Positions 10,818 through 19,815 of a stretch of DNA of 64,000 nt are shown here, in pieces. Source of the stretch: Pseudodesulfovibrio cashew (lineage in GTDB: Bacteria; Desulfobacterota; Desulfovibrionia; Desulfovibrionales; Desulfovibrionaceae). Below the pieces are notes generated by a model that saw only the letters and a list, made by a program, of their open reading frames with translations, was not told the origin of the DNA and did no database searches. The stretch lies in NCBI RefSeq assembly GCF_009762795.1, contig NZ_CP046400.1, forward strand, positions 3,741,501 through 3,805,500. Reading direction: 5' to 3'. The position numbers and the translations under genes were made by a program. Position 1 is the first letter of the stretch. Every line of letters begins with the position of its first letter.

Positions 10818-13106
10818 TCATGACTTCAAATATCGGTCAATAACACCGTACAACTGGTCCGGCCCCACCGGCTTGGCGAGATACTCGTTCATGCCCGCCT
10901 CAAGGAATTCATCCCTGCTGGAGCGCATGGCGTAGGCCGTCAGGGCCACGATCGGAATGTCCGTGTTGAGCACTCCGGCCCCGCCCGAACGGATTATGCG
11001 GGTAGCCTCCACGCCATCCATGACCGGCAGTTGGATGTCCATGAGCACGAGGTCGTAACTGTTGCCGGCAAGCTCATGAAGGGCGGCCTCCCCGTTTTCC
11101 ACGGCGGTGGCGTGATACCCGGCCTTTTCTAGGAGTGACTTGACGGCCATCCTGTTGACCATGTCGTCCTCCACCAGGAGGATCGCCCGATTACAGGGAG
11201 GCTGACAAATCAAGGTCTGCCCGGCCGGCTCCTCCGGACTTCCTTCCACGGCCTGCTCGAAGGGCAGGCTTAAATGGAACAGGGTGCCTTCGCCCGGCTC
11301 ACTGACCACTGACACATTCCCACCCATCAGGGAGACGAGCTGCCGGACAATGGCGAGCCCGAGGCCAGCCCCCTGGTAGGCGCGCTGAAATCCGTCATCG
11401 GCCTGGGAAAACGATTCGAAGATGCCGTCCACCTCTTCATCCCTGATCCCTATGCCCGTGTCGGAGACAGTAAAGAGAACGCGATATCCCTCAAAGGAGT
11501 GGCGGGGCAGCAGGCTCGCCTCGACAAGAATCTTTCCGCTCTCCGTGAACTTGACGGCGTTGCCCACCAGGTTGTTCAGTATCTGGCTCAACCGAAGAGG
11601 GTCGCCCGACATCATGCCTGGGACGCCTTCGTCCACACGCCTCTCCAACACAATCCCCTTTTGGCTGCAGGCCAGTCCGAACAGTTGCTCCACGGAATCG
11701 AACACTTCGGACAGGCTGAACGGCTTGTTGACCAGGCTTGTCTTGCCGGACTCGATCTTGGCCAGGTCCAGAATATCCCCCAGGAGACTTGTCAGCCGTC
11801 GGGCCGAAGCGATGGCCATGTCCACGTAATTGCTCTGCTCGACGTCCAGGGGCGTGGTCTTGAGCAACTGGTGCATGCCGAGGATCCCGTTGAGGGGCGT
11901 CCTGAGTTCATGGCTCATGTTCGCCAGGAAGACCGACTTGGCGTTGCTGGCGGCCTCGGCCCTGGCCTTCTCCTCGGTGAGCTCGGCGTTATTTTCCAGC
12001 AGTTGCCGATGCGCCTTGTCCAGTTTGAAGACCATCTCATTGAAGGCCTTGGCCAGTTCGATCATTTCATCCGGGAACGTGCCCGCCGTATCCACGATCT
12101 CCACATCCCACTTGCCGAGGCTGCTGAAGGCCTTCTTGAAATGGTCCTTGGCCGTGACCACGAGTTCGCTCACGGAGAGCACGGTCAGGCACATCCACTG
12201 CATGAGTGGAATATTTTCCCAGTGAATCTGAAATCCCCCTTCATTCGTCTCCACGTGCGTGTGCCCACTTCCTGTGGCGAACAGCTCCTCAAGGTCCAGA
12301 TCGCTGAAAGAGGCATGCACATCCCAGAAGGGAATCAGGGAAAGCTCCCCTTTGGCCAAAGCCTTGATGGGAATGCCCTGGCAACTGGAGATCAGCTCCC
12401 CATCCCCGGCCACAATGCAGGTCAACTGCGTCTTGCGTCTCGAGACCAGGATGTCATGACGGATCAATTCGTCGACCTTGAGGTCAATGCTCCAGAGCCC
12501 CACGAACCTGTCGTCTAAATACACGGGGATCGAAGCCGCCACGATCAGCCCCTGTCCGGCATAATCTATGTGCGGCGCGGACCAGCGCACCTCACGCTCC
12601 GGATTCACCTCCGGCCGGACCGAGGCGTAGGTATGATATGTTGACCATTGGAAGTCCGGAGTGATCGCCGTTATCTGGTCTATATAGGGGGATTGGAGCG
12701 CCGTATTGGTGACGTCCTGATAGTATACCCAGACTGCGCTGTGCAACCGCTTCTGCATCAGGACGAGCATGGGCCCGATGTCCCGATGGCAATACATACG
12801 GAACCTCGCCTCGGGATCGTCAACCCTGTCCGGAGGCCATGAATAACTCAGCACTTCCGAGTCCAACCCGCCCCGTCGGTGCTCCTCCAGTTGAGGCACA
12901 CTCAGGTAGAACCCGTCTTCACCCACGGCAAATCCATCGTTCTCCAGCCAGGCGGCGATGGCCGCTTCGTCGTGTGGGGTCTCGCGTAACAGCTTGGCCG
13001 AAAGCGATTCCAGATAATACAAGGTGTCCTCAACACGCTCCAACTCGCACGATATCACGCGGGCTATGGACTTGAGCTGGGTCTGGATCTGTTCGAATTC
13101 GGGCAT
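10818..13106 (-). CDS. Soluble hybrid sensor kinase with Cache-like input and receiver domain
   Basis: About 762 residues. The N-terminal ~290 residues look like a Cache/PDC sensor (GLIVAASIPVYLDDR is typical), and residues near 335-350 (DEMIELAKAFNEMVFKL) look like the C-terminal half of a HAMP domain, yet no signal peptide or membrane segment is visible. HisKA follows with H399 in [10 protein letters not shown], then an HATPase with GAGLGLAI, and a receiver domain with D690 in LMDIQLPVMDG. An in-frame extension to 13319 would overlap the divergent gene; the ATG at 13106 has AAGGGGAG upstream and is preferred. The output partner is unknown: no HPt domain or regulator is adjacent. Confidence 0.88.
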   Translation of the reverse strand: MPEFEQIQTQLKSIARVISCELERVEDTLYYLESLSAKLLRETPHDEAAIAAWLENDGFAVGEDGFYLSVPQLEEHRRGGLDSEVLSYSWPPDRVDDPEARFRMYCHRDIGPMLVLMQKRLHSAVWVYYQDVTNTALQSPYIDQITAITPDFQWSTYHTYASVRPEVNPEREVRWSAPHIDYAGQGLIVAASIPVYLDDRFVGLWSIDLKVDELIRHDILVSRRKTQLTCIVAGDGELISSCQGIPIKALAKGELSLIPFWDVHASFSDLDLEELFATGSGHTHVETNEGGFQIHWENIPLMQWMCLTVLSVSELVVTAKDHFKKAFSSLGKWDVEIVDTAGTFPDEMIELAKAFNEMVFKLDKAHRQLLENNAELTEEKARAEAASNAKSVFLANMSHELRTPLNGILGMHQLLKTTPLDVEQSNYVDMAIASARRLTSLLGDILDLAKIESGKTSLVNKPFSLSEVFDSVEQLFGLACSQKGIVLERRVDEGVPGMMSGDPLRLSQILNNLVGNAVKFTESGKILVEASLLPRHSFEGYRVLFTVSDTGIGIRDEEVDGIFESFSQADDGFQRAYQGAGLGLAIVRQLVSLMGGNVSVVSEPGEGTLFHLSLPFEQAVEGSPEEPAGQTLICQPPCNRAILLVEDDMVNRMAVKSLLEKAGYHATAVENGEAALHELAGNSYDLVLMDIQLPVMDGVEATRIIRSGGAGVLNTDIPIVALTAYAMRSSRDEFLEAGMNEYLAKPVGPDQLYGVIDRYLKS

Positions 13107-13311
13107 GTTCTCCCCTTCTCCTGTGGACACTATTCCAACCTTACCCCAATTCGTACGCTTCGTTAAGGGAAGAATCAAGAATGCGGACACGCCGACAGGC
13201 AGGAAACGAATTCCGGATCGTCGGGTAATGACCTTTATACAATCGACACAATTCCTTATATAGTGTAAATAGATTTCGCATATCCCCAACCTTTCAGAGG
13301 AGAACCCCGTC

Positions 13312-14088
13312 ATGCGCAAACTTTTCTGTCTGATAATCCTTGCCCTGGCCCTGCCTGCGGCTGCTGCCGCCTCCGACGTTGTCGCAACCTACAAGTATTC
13401 CGATGGCAGCATGGTCACCCTGTGCACCCGCGACGCCAGCCACGTCCGCATGGACACCTCGCCCACCAGCTACATGCTGCTCTCGGGCGGCAAGGTCTAC
13501 GCCGTCAACCGTGGCGACGACGGTACCTGCACTGTCATGGACATGGACACGCTCAAGTCCTCGGGCGGCGGCCTGACCTCCATGTTCGGCGGCGGCTCCA
13601 CCCCGGAATACGACGTCAGGTATGAAAAAACCGGCAAAACGGAATCCATCGCCGGCTACAAGGGTACCGTATACAAAGCCGTGGTCTTCGAAGACGGAAA
13701 AGTGGTGTCCAGAGACGAAATCGTGCTCTCCTCCCACGGCAACATCAAGAAGCTCACCGAAGCCTGGATGGCCATGGCCTCGCGCATGACCAACATGGCC
13801 GCGTCCTTTGAAGCGTCCACGGAAGAAGCCCGCAAGATGGGCTACGGCGGCGTGCTCCGCTACGGCAACGACATGCGCCTCGCCAAACTCAAGGTCATGA
13901 ACCTCAAGAGCGCCTACTACCAACTCCCCTCCGGCTCCAACCAGGTCCAGGCGCAGCCTGCCGCGCAGCAATCCGACGACATGGGCCTGAGCGACGACGC
14001 CAAGGAAATCGGCATGGACGCCAAGCAGTCCACCAAGGAGGAGATCAAGGAAGGCATCCGAGGCGCCATAGGCAGCATCTTCGACTAG
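13312..14088 (+). CDS. Exported protein of unknown function (DUF4412-like)
   Basis: 258 residues starting with a clear signal peptide (MRKLFCLIILALALPAAAAA, cleavage near 20). The mature part has a beta-rich first half with a short Gly/Ser stretch near 85 and a helical, charged C-terminal end (SDDAKEIGMDAKQSTKEEIK). The layout is reminiscent of DUF4412-type periplasmic proteins, but I do not recognise it firmly. It has its own ribosome site (AGAGGAGAA) and a strong terminator, so it is probably a single-gene unit, divergent from the hybrid kinase. Confidence 0.75.
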   Translation: MRKLFCLIILALALPAAAAASDVVATYKYSDGSMVTLCTRDASHVRMDTSPTSYMLLSGGKVYAVNRGDDGTCTVMDMDTLKSSGGGLTSMFGGGSTPEYDVRYEKTGKTESIAGYKGTVYKAVVFEDGKVVSRDEIVLSSHGNIKKLTEAWMAMASRMTNMAASFEASTEEARKMGYGGVLRYGNDMRLAKLKVMNLKSAYYQLPSGSNQVQAQPAAQQSDDMGLSDDAKEIGMDAKQSTKEEIKEGIRGAIGSIFD

Positions 14089-14108
14089 CTCTACCGTATC
14101 GAAAAATG

Positions 14109-14145
14109 CAAAGGGCCACCGGACTGGAATCCGGTGGCCCTTTTG
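14109..14145 (+). terminator. Terminator after the exported protein gene
   Basis: A GC-rich stem of about 13 base pairs (AAGGGCCACCGGA / TCCGGTGGCCCTT) is followed by TTTT. Confidence 0.9.
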
Positions 14146-14329
14146 TCTGCCCATTGCCGCCAAGCCATCAGCTTCAGCCCGCACGTCTCGGGGAACACCC
14201 GCCTCAGAGACGGCCCGGCTTTCCGCTCCGCGCGCCCAAGACTCGACCCAACGAGTTTATGGTTGCGACCGGGCGCAAAAAACGACTATGCTACGAACTA
14301 ATAATGACTAAATTCAGCAGGCATACAGC

Positions 14330-15094
14330 ATGAATGTATTTATCCGTTATTTATGGATTGTACTTATCTTTTCATTTTTTTCTCCGGCGCATGCCCAAGA
14401 AACGCTCACGCTCTGTTCTGCAGACTCCCCACCCTGGACCATTCAAAACAGCAGTTCCCCCACCGACATTGAGGGACTGGCTGTGGACATCATGTATGAA
14501 TTGTTTGACCGAGCCCATACGGAAGTCCAAATGGTGGCCCTTCCGTTCAAGCGATGTCTCGCCAACACGCAGTCCGGGGAATTGGACGGATGCTTCATGA
14601 CCATCAAGAATGCGGAGCGGGAAACCTATGCCGAATTCACGGACTCCTACCTGACCATTCCGACATACGCTTACTACTCCTTGAAGAAATTCGACCAATT
14701 CGAGTGGGACTCATGGGAGGATCTCAAACCGTATCGGCTCGGGGTACAACGAGGTTTCAAATACGGCCGAGCATTCACCGATGCATTGAAGTCCATGCCG
14801 TTTAAAATAGTTGAAGTTTCCGATGTGAGCGAGGGCGTCGGAATGCTTTTTCTGGATAGAATCGATTTAATGCTGACCAACGAGTTTCGATACGAGTATA
14901 TGATCAGACAACATCCGGCATACGAGGGCAAACTGGCGCATGCACTCAAACCGATTGGGATAGGTCAGGTATATATCGCCATTTCAAAGAACTCCCCGCA
15001 TGTCTCCATCGTTCCAAAGCTGAATGAAATTATTGCGAACATGAAATCCGACGGCTCCCTTCAAAAGATCGTCCATCCGACTCCAAGGCCATGA
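14330..15094 (+). CDS. Orphan periplasmic solute-binding protein (SBP_bac_3 family)
   Basis: 254 residues with a signal peptide ending FFSPAHA (near 22), then the two-lobed fold of amino-acid-type binding proteins: LTLCSADSPPW at the start of the mature chain, GLAVDIMYELFDRA near 45, and a C-terminal region ending NMKSDGSLQKI. No permease or ATPase genes are adjacent, and a relative sits just downstream at 15315. Such orphan proteins may feed a distant transporter or act as sensors' binding partners. The ligand cannot be read from the sequence. Local composition is visibly more AT-rich than the surrounding genes. Confidence 0.85.
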   Translation: MNVFIRYLWIVLIFSFFSPAHAQETLTLCSADSPPWTIQNSSSPTDIEGLAVDIMYELFDRAHTEVQMVALPFKRCLANTQSGELDGCFMTIKNAERETYAEFTDSYLTIPTYAYYSLKKFDQFEWDSWEDLKPYRLGVQRGFKYGRAFTDALKSMPFKIVEVSDVSEGVGMLFLDRIDLMLTNEFRYEYMIRQHPAYEGKLAHALKPIGIGQVYIAISKNSPHVSIVPKLNEIIANMKSDGSLQKIVHPTPRP

Positions 15095-15314
15095 CATGCC
15101 GTATCCCTTTGACGTTCCATGTCTCACAGAACATCGGCAAGAAGAACGCAGTTGAACTCAAACCTCTCTCCTGAATTGAGGACGGATCACCCCGGGACGA
15201 CGACAATACCCGGCTCACCCGCATCCTGCGCCCCTATTCGCACAGGATTCTCCCGCTGCCGTCACCCCGATAAAGTAATTGAACGAAATCGATCCATCAT
15301 CTAGTGAACCTTTT

Positions 15315-16061
15315 ATGCTTCAGCGGACAACAATCCTTATCGCCCTTTTCCTCAGCCTGTTCATGGCTGAAGCGAGCGCGAACAACCCCACGATCATCGT
15401 TGTCGGCGACCACTCCCCTCCCTTCAGGATTTTTGAAGATGGCCGGGCATCGGGAATCTATTTCGACACCATCAAGGAAATCAGCAAACGCATGGGGTTC
15501 ACTCCAAAGTTCGTCCAGGTTCCGTTCAAGCGGGCTCTGGACATGATGCGCAAAGGAACCGCCGACATGATGCCCGGCCCCAACTACACGAAGGAACGGG
15601 CCTGCAACATGGTATATACGGCTGCGATGCTGCCCGCCGAACCCAAGGCGTTCTACTATCGAAATCCCCAAAACAGGATCTTGCGATTCGACGACCTGCA
15701 AGGCAAGAGCGTGGCCAGCACACTGGGCAAGGACTACAATCATATCCTTGAGAAATCACCAAGGACGACTCTCGAGCTCGTACGCAACTACGAGCTGGCA
15801 ATCCAGAAAGTCCTGTTCAACCGGAACGACCTTGTCATCCTCCCGGAATTCCAGGGGGACTACCTCCTGCATACCCGCGATCTCAAGCTCTTCAAGTCGC
15901 CGTTCAAACTGCCTGGGAAGCCGAGCCATATCTGCCTTTCGCGCAACTCGCACTTGCAGGGCCGTCAAGAGGAACTACGGAAAGCCATGGAATCCATCAT
16001 CGCGGATGGTACCTTCCAGAAGATCCTCGACCGGTACTCTCCCAACCTCACAACTCCCTAA
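15315..16061 (+). CDS. Orphan periplasmic solute-binding protein (SBP_bac_3 family)
   Basis: About 248 residues: signal peptide (MLQRTTILIALFLSLFMAEA), then TIIVVGDHSPPFRIFEDGR, the usual first strand and ligand loop of the family, GIYFDTIKEISKRMGF, and the C-terminal IIADGTFQKILDRY. The ATG at 15315 gives a normal signal peptide; a TTG at 15279 would add 12 hydrophilic residues and is less likely. Neither start has a strong ribosome site. It has the same orientation and family as the gene at 14330 but is separated from it by about 220 bases, so it may be a separate unit. No transporter partners are nearby. Confidence 0.85.
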   Translation: MLQRTTILIALFLSLFMAEASANNPTIIVVGDHSPPFRIFEDGRASGIYFDTIKEISKRMGFTPKFVQVPFKRALDMMRKGTADMMPGPNYTKERACNMVYTAAMLPAEPKAFYYRNPQNRILRFDDLQGKSVASTLGKDYNHILEKSPRTTLELVRNYELAIQKVLFNRNDLVILPEFQGDYLLHTRDLKLFKSPFKLPGKPSHICLSRNSHLQGRQEELRKAMESIIADGTFQKILDRYSPNLTTP

Positions 16062-16489
16062 ATACTCCGCCACCAGAAGATGGTGCCACATGGAATAACC
16101 AGGAATGCGGCCCCTGAACGAGGCAGGCGTTGGAAAGAGAGGCTCCATCACGCCAAAGGGCTTTGCTGTGCTCTGACAACGGGAAGAGACAAACGCACCT
16201 CTGCGGTGACAAACTCCCTGCTCGCCCATAGTTAGCCACGCCACCTCAGGGATCCACCAGTCTCACTGAGACAATGTGCTTGCTCTGGCGGTTTCAAACG
16301 ACAAAACCGATACGGTTCGGCCACGCGAGACAGGAAGAGTTCATACGGGATCCGTTTCCAAAGGATGCCAGTTTATTCAAAAAAGAGAACCTAAAAGTGT
16401 TGTCAATTCTCTATGCAAAATGTAATAGATATTGTTAGGATAAACCTAGATTTCACCATTGTTGCGCCGGGGAATTTTGGTACAAGCTT
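16062..16489 (+). promoter_or_regulatory. 428-base intergenic region with a possible promoter for the Cache kinase
   Basis: No gene was found. At 16400-16428 TTGTCA and TAATAG are 17 bases apart, in AT-rich DNA about 60 bases upstream of the kinase ATG, a possible sigma-70 promoter. The rest shows no repeat or conserved RNA structure that I can recognise. Confidence 0.3.
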
Positions 16490-18382
16490 ATGAAGTATTT
16501 CAGTTCAGTCAGATTTATTTTGATCCTCATTGTCCTAGCAGGCATATTGCCTAACTTGGTAGTGGTGTTCTCCGCCGGACTGGAACGAAGGAACAATGAG
16601 ACTGAACACGCAAAACGAACAATACTCAGATTGGCAGAGTACTACGCCTACGAGCAGATACAGGAATTTAATCGCATTAAGACCATCCTTATCACTCTGA
16701 GCAAAACAACAGAAGTACAATCCCTGGATGAAGCCGCATGTAATGAATTATTCAAATACTATCGTTCCGCAAATCCGACTTATGCAAATTTTGCCATGAT
16801 AGGGCCTGACGGATTTGCTATATCATCCGCCCTGCCATTCAAGAAACCAAAGGATCTGTCGAATCGAAAAGAAATTATTGATGCCTTGAAAACGAAAAGA
16901 TTCTCCATCGGAGAATATGCAATCGGGAGGGTAAGTAAAGTTCAAATATTGCCAGTGGCATATCCTGTCTACAACAAACAAGGGAGAATATTGTGCATCT
17001 TGTTAGCGTCCCTGAGACTGGGGGGCTATGAAGAATTATTTGAAAAAGCCCATCTCCCTCAGGGGTCTTTTGTAGGTCTAGTCGATTCCAAGGGAAAACG
17101 TTTGTACAGGTATCCCGTTGTGGAGAAGAAACATGTCGGAACGGCGATCCCGGCCCAGGTTTGGGATAAACTGATTCATCTGAAACAAGAGGGAATGTTC
17201 ACCGCGCTGGCGGGCGATGGCAGACACATCATCTTCGCTGCCCGCCGTATACAATACAGCGCCGAGCAAGAGCCGTTCCTCAATATTTTTGTCGGCACCC
17301 CTGAGAAGGACGTCCTCCAAAAAGCGGATATCGCCACCATCAAATACGTCACCTGGGCCGGCATAGCGTTTTTCCTCTCTGTCACACTGGCTTATCTTAT
17401 TGGAAAATTTGCCATTCACAACCGAGTGAAGGGATTGGTTACCGTCGCTCAGCGATTGGGAGCCGGGGACTTTTCCGCACGGACCGGGCAAGGAGAAGAC
17501 AGCGGAACTTTCGGCAAACTGTTCAACGCTTTTGATAAGATGGCGGAACAACTGGAGCAAAACATTGTCGAGCGAGAACGGGGCCGAATAGCTGCCGAGA
17601 AAGCGGCCATACTTGAACAAGCCAACGTTCGCCTGCAGGAGTTGGATGAAATCAAATCAAACCTGGTATCTTCAATTTCCCATGAACTTCGAACACCGCT
17701 GACTTCGATTAGGGGTTTTGCCAAGCTTACAGGGAAAGACTTCGAACGGTATTTCAAAGTATTGGCCAACAACCCTCAATTGGAGGAGAAAGGCGATCGC
17801 ATCTGCCACAATTTGGCAATAATCGAATCCGAAGGGGATCGCCTGACCAGGTTGATCAACGATTTTCTGGATATCAACCGTATTGAGGCAGGAAAGGAAG
17901 TATGGAACGACGCGTCGTTTAACCCCCTCGAGATCATAGGCAAGGCCGCTGAAGCCGTATCCGGGCAGTTCTCCACCAATCCGAATTTGCAATTACTCGT
18001 GGATCTGCCCCAAAGTGCCCCTGAGATCTTTGCCGACCCGGACAAAATCCAGCAGGTCCTTATCAACCTTCTCAACAACGCCTGCAAATTCACCAAAGAA
18101 GGCACCGTCACGGTATCGTTCAAGACAGAAGGTGAGAACATTGTTGTTAGCGTGGCTGACACCGGGATTGGCATTCATGAAAGCGAGCTCTCAGTCATTT
18201 TTGAAAAATTCCATAAATCCCAATCAGATGGAGCAATGCGCAGCGACGTGCGCGGCACAGGGCTCGGCCTCGCTCTCTGCAAGGAAATAGTACTGCACTA
18301 CAAGGGAAACATCTCAGTCGAGTCAATAAAGGATGAGGGGAGTGTCTTCACCTTTACCCTGCCGATAGCCACCAAGGATTAA
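16490..18382 (+). CDS. Membrane sensor histidine kinase with double-Cache sensor
   Basis: 630 residues. A first membrane segment (about 7-27), a periplasmic Cache domain (30-280), a second membrane segment near 290-312, HAMP, and HisKA with H398 in [11 protein letters not shown] are followed by an HATPase domain (DTGIGI, GTGLGLALCKE). There is no receiver domain and no response regulator adjacent. Its kinase core shares with the kinase at 1593 the LDEIKSN/LDVTKSN lead-in and an unusually long segment between the two HisKA helices, so the two are probably paralogues with swapped sensors. Codon use and composition are more AT-rich than in most of the window. Confidence 0.92.
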   Translation: MKYFSSVRFILILIVLAGILPNLVVVFSAGLERRNNETEHAKRTILRLAEYYAYEQIQEFNRIKTILITLSKTTEVQSLDEAACNELFKYYRSANPTYANFAMIGPDGFAISSALPFKKPKDLSNRKEIIDALKTKRFSIGEYAIGRVSKVQILPVAYPVYNKQGRILCILLASLRLGGYEELFEKAHLPQGSFVGLVDSKGKRLYRYPVVEKKHVGTAIPAQVWDKLIHLKQEGMFTALAGDGRHIIFAARRIQYSAEQEPFLNIFVGTPEKDVLQKADIATIKYVTWAGIAFFLSVTLAYLIGKFAIHNRVKGLVTVAQRLGAGDFSARTGQGEDSGTFGKLFNAFDKMAEQLEQNIVERERGRIAAEKAAILEQANVRLQELDEIKSNLVSSISHELRTPLTSIRGFAKLTGKDFERYFKVLANNPQLEEKGDRICHNLAIIESEGDRLTRLINDFLDINRIEAGKEVWNDASFNPLEIIGKAAEAVSGQFSTNPNLQLLVDLPQSAPEIFADPDKIQQVLINLLNNACKFTKEGTVTVSFKTEGENIVVSVADTGIGIHESELSVIFEKFHKSQSDGAMRSDVRGTGLGLALCKEIVLHYKGNISVESIKDEGSVFTFTLPIATKD

Positions 18383-18576
18383 GCCACAAAAGCCCGCTTA
18401 ACTGCTTGCCGGTCTATTCTTTTCGGTGAACCATCCGGATCATCCCGACACTGAAACGTCCTCATCAACCAGTCCACACCAGGAGGGCTCGCCCGCTTCC
18501 CTCTTGCTCGGACTACTCCCTTCGCAATACCATTCGAGACCTGGGTCATGACGATTCCCAATGGAAGTTCATTTCA

Positions 18577-18613
18577 CAAAAAAAGGGCGTCCCTGCAACA
18601 GGGACGCCCTTAA
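18577..18613 (-). terminator. Terminator after the PEP-CTERM gene
   Basis: A stem of about 12 base pairs (AAGGGCGTCCCTG / AGGGACGCCCTT) is followed, on the minus strand, by a run of T. Confidence 0.9.
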
Positions 18614-18635
18614 AGTCATCAAGCTTGTCTTCCGA

Positions 18636-19463
18636 CTAGGCGAACCGCTTCCTGGCGATGCCAAGCAGCCCCAGCAGCCCCGCTCCCAGGAGCAGGAAGG
18701 TGGAGGGCTCGGGAGTGGCGACCGGACGGATGGGGTCGATCGGAGCTACCGCGCCGTTGCGAACTGTAAACAGGTAGCGTCCCTCGACACCTACGTTGCT
18801 GCTCTCGGTCAGCGCGTAAGCGCCGCCATCCAGCAGAGCGCCGTTGACGCCGCTGCCGGCAAACTCGTAGTAGTCGCCGATACCGTTGGTCCATCCCGCA
18901 TGAGCGGAGTCGCCTCCCATACCGCCAGTACCGTCAGAGGCGTCACCGGTTTCCCACAGGATCTGGTCATAGTTGAATTCGATGTCGAAATCGCCCGCGC
19001 CAATGTCGCTGCGATCAATCAGCACCAACTGGAAGCTGTTCAGCAAATCCGTATGTTGGCTATAATACCCGACGTCGATCCAGTTCACGCCGAATGCATT
19101 CAATCCGCCCAGCAGGTCCTGACCATAGGTGACCTCATTGCCCGAGCGGGTATCCACATCCGCGAAAAACGGCGCAAGCATTGCCAGTGACCCACCGGTA
19201 ATGCCGTAGGGAGTATAGGTGGACAGCGCGTAATCAAACGTTACGTTACCGTTGTTGTTTACGTATAGCTGACTGTGCGTGTTCCCGAAGAAATTGGCGG
19301 TGAAGCCGATGTTGACAAGTCCAGTGGAACCGTCGTCATTCGCCCCAAGGACGTTTCCGTCAAACAGACCTGTGCGGACTGCCGCAGCGTTGGCGGCCGT
19401 GACCATGCCCGCAACGGCCAAAAACAAAGCTAGAAAACAAACAATGCCTACCCGTTTGTGCAT
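18636..19463 (-). CDS. Secreted NIDO-domain protein with PEP-CTERM sorting signal
   Basis: About 275 residues. A signal peptide (ending near TAANAAAV) leads into a NIDO-like domain: LYVNNNGNVTFDYAL and LAPFFADVDTRSGNEVTYG are typical of nidogen-type extracellular domains. The C-terminus is a PEP-CTERM signal: the PEP motif in VATPEPST, a hydrophobic stretch (FLLLGAGLLGLLGI), then the basic ARKRFA. Such proteins are processed by an exosortase and are usually linked to exopolysaccharide or surface structures. No exosortase gene is in the window. The ATG at 19463 is chosen because GAGGAGG precedes it; an in-frame ATG at 19511 lacks this. Confidence 0.92.
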   Translation of the reverse strand: MHKRVGIVCFLALFLAVAGMVTAANAAAVRTGLFDGNVLGANDDGSTGLVNIGFTANFFGNTHSQLYVNNNGNVTFDYALSTYTPYGITGGSLAMLAPFFADVDTRSGNEVTYGQDLLGGLNAFGVNWIDVGYYSQHTDLLNSFQLVLIDRSDIGAGDFDIEFNYDQILWETGDASDGTGGMGGDSAHAGWTNGIGDYYEFAGSGVNGALLDGGAYALTESSNVGVEGRYLFTVRNGAVAPIDPIRPVATPEPSTFLLLGAGLLGLLGIARKRFA

Positions 19464-19610
19464 CACATCCTCCTCAAGATCCGAGCTGTTACTAGACACG
19501 TGTTCAACCAATCAGACAAAAACGTTCGTGCAGCACATACTTGCAAGCAACATTTGTTCCAGAAACCACATTCAATAATTACAGGTAGTAGGAGAACGCA
19601 TATTTATATG

Positions 19611-19626
19611 AACAGTGAGAACTGTT
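19611..19626. promoter_or_regulatory. Inverted repeat between the PEP-CTERM gene and the M18 peptidase gene
   Basis: AACAGT-GAGA-ACTGTT, a perfect six-base inverted repeat, lies in AT-rich DNA about 150 bases upstream of the PEP-CTERM start. It may be an operator; no regulator can be named. The rest of the region from 19464 to 19756 has no gene. Confidence 0.3.
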
Positions 19627-19756
19627 AAGTTTTTACCGAATCGGGTTAATACTTCTTTACATTGTACGGAAAATACGGACACACAATTTGCACTGTGCCT
19701 CGACGGCGGCGCACGCACCTCATCAGATGAAATGTCCTCCTCAATGAATAAACAAA

Positions 19757-19793
19757 ATAGCCCCGCCGGATCACTCGATCCGGCGGGGCTATT
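19757..19793 (-). terminator. Terminator of the folC-selA-peptidase operon
   Basis: A 15-base-pair stem (TAGCCCCGCCGGATC / GATCCGGCGGGGCTA) with an ACTC loop. On the minus strand it is followed by a T-rich tract, 23 bases after the peptidase stop. Confidence 0.9.
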
Positions 19794-19815
19794 GTTGCCT
19801 TGATATAATATCAAA

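Noticed and set aside
10570-10821. 83-codon minus-strand frame between the hybrid kinase and the chemoreceptor
   Set aside because: No ribosome site, no family resemblance, and it covers an inverted repeat and a possible promoter.
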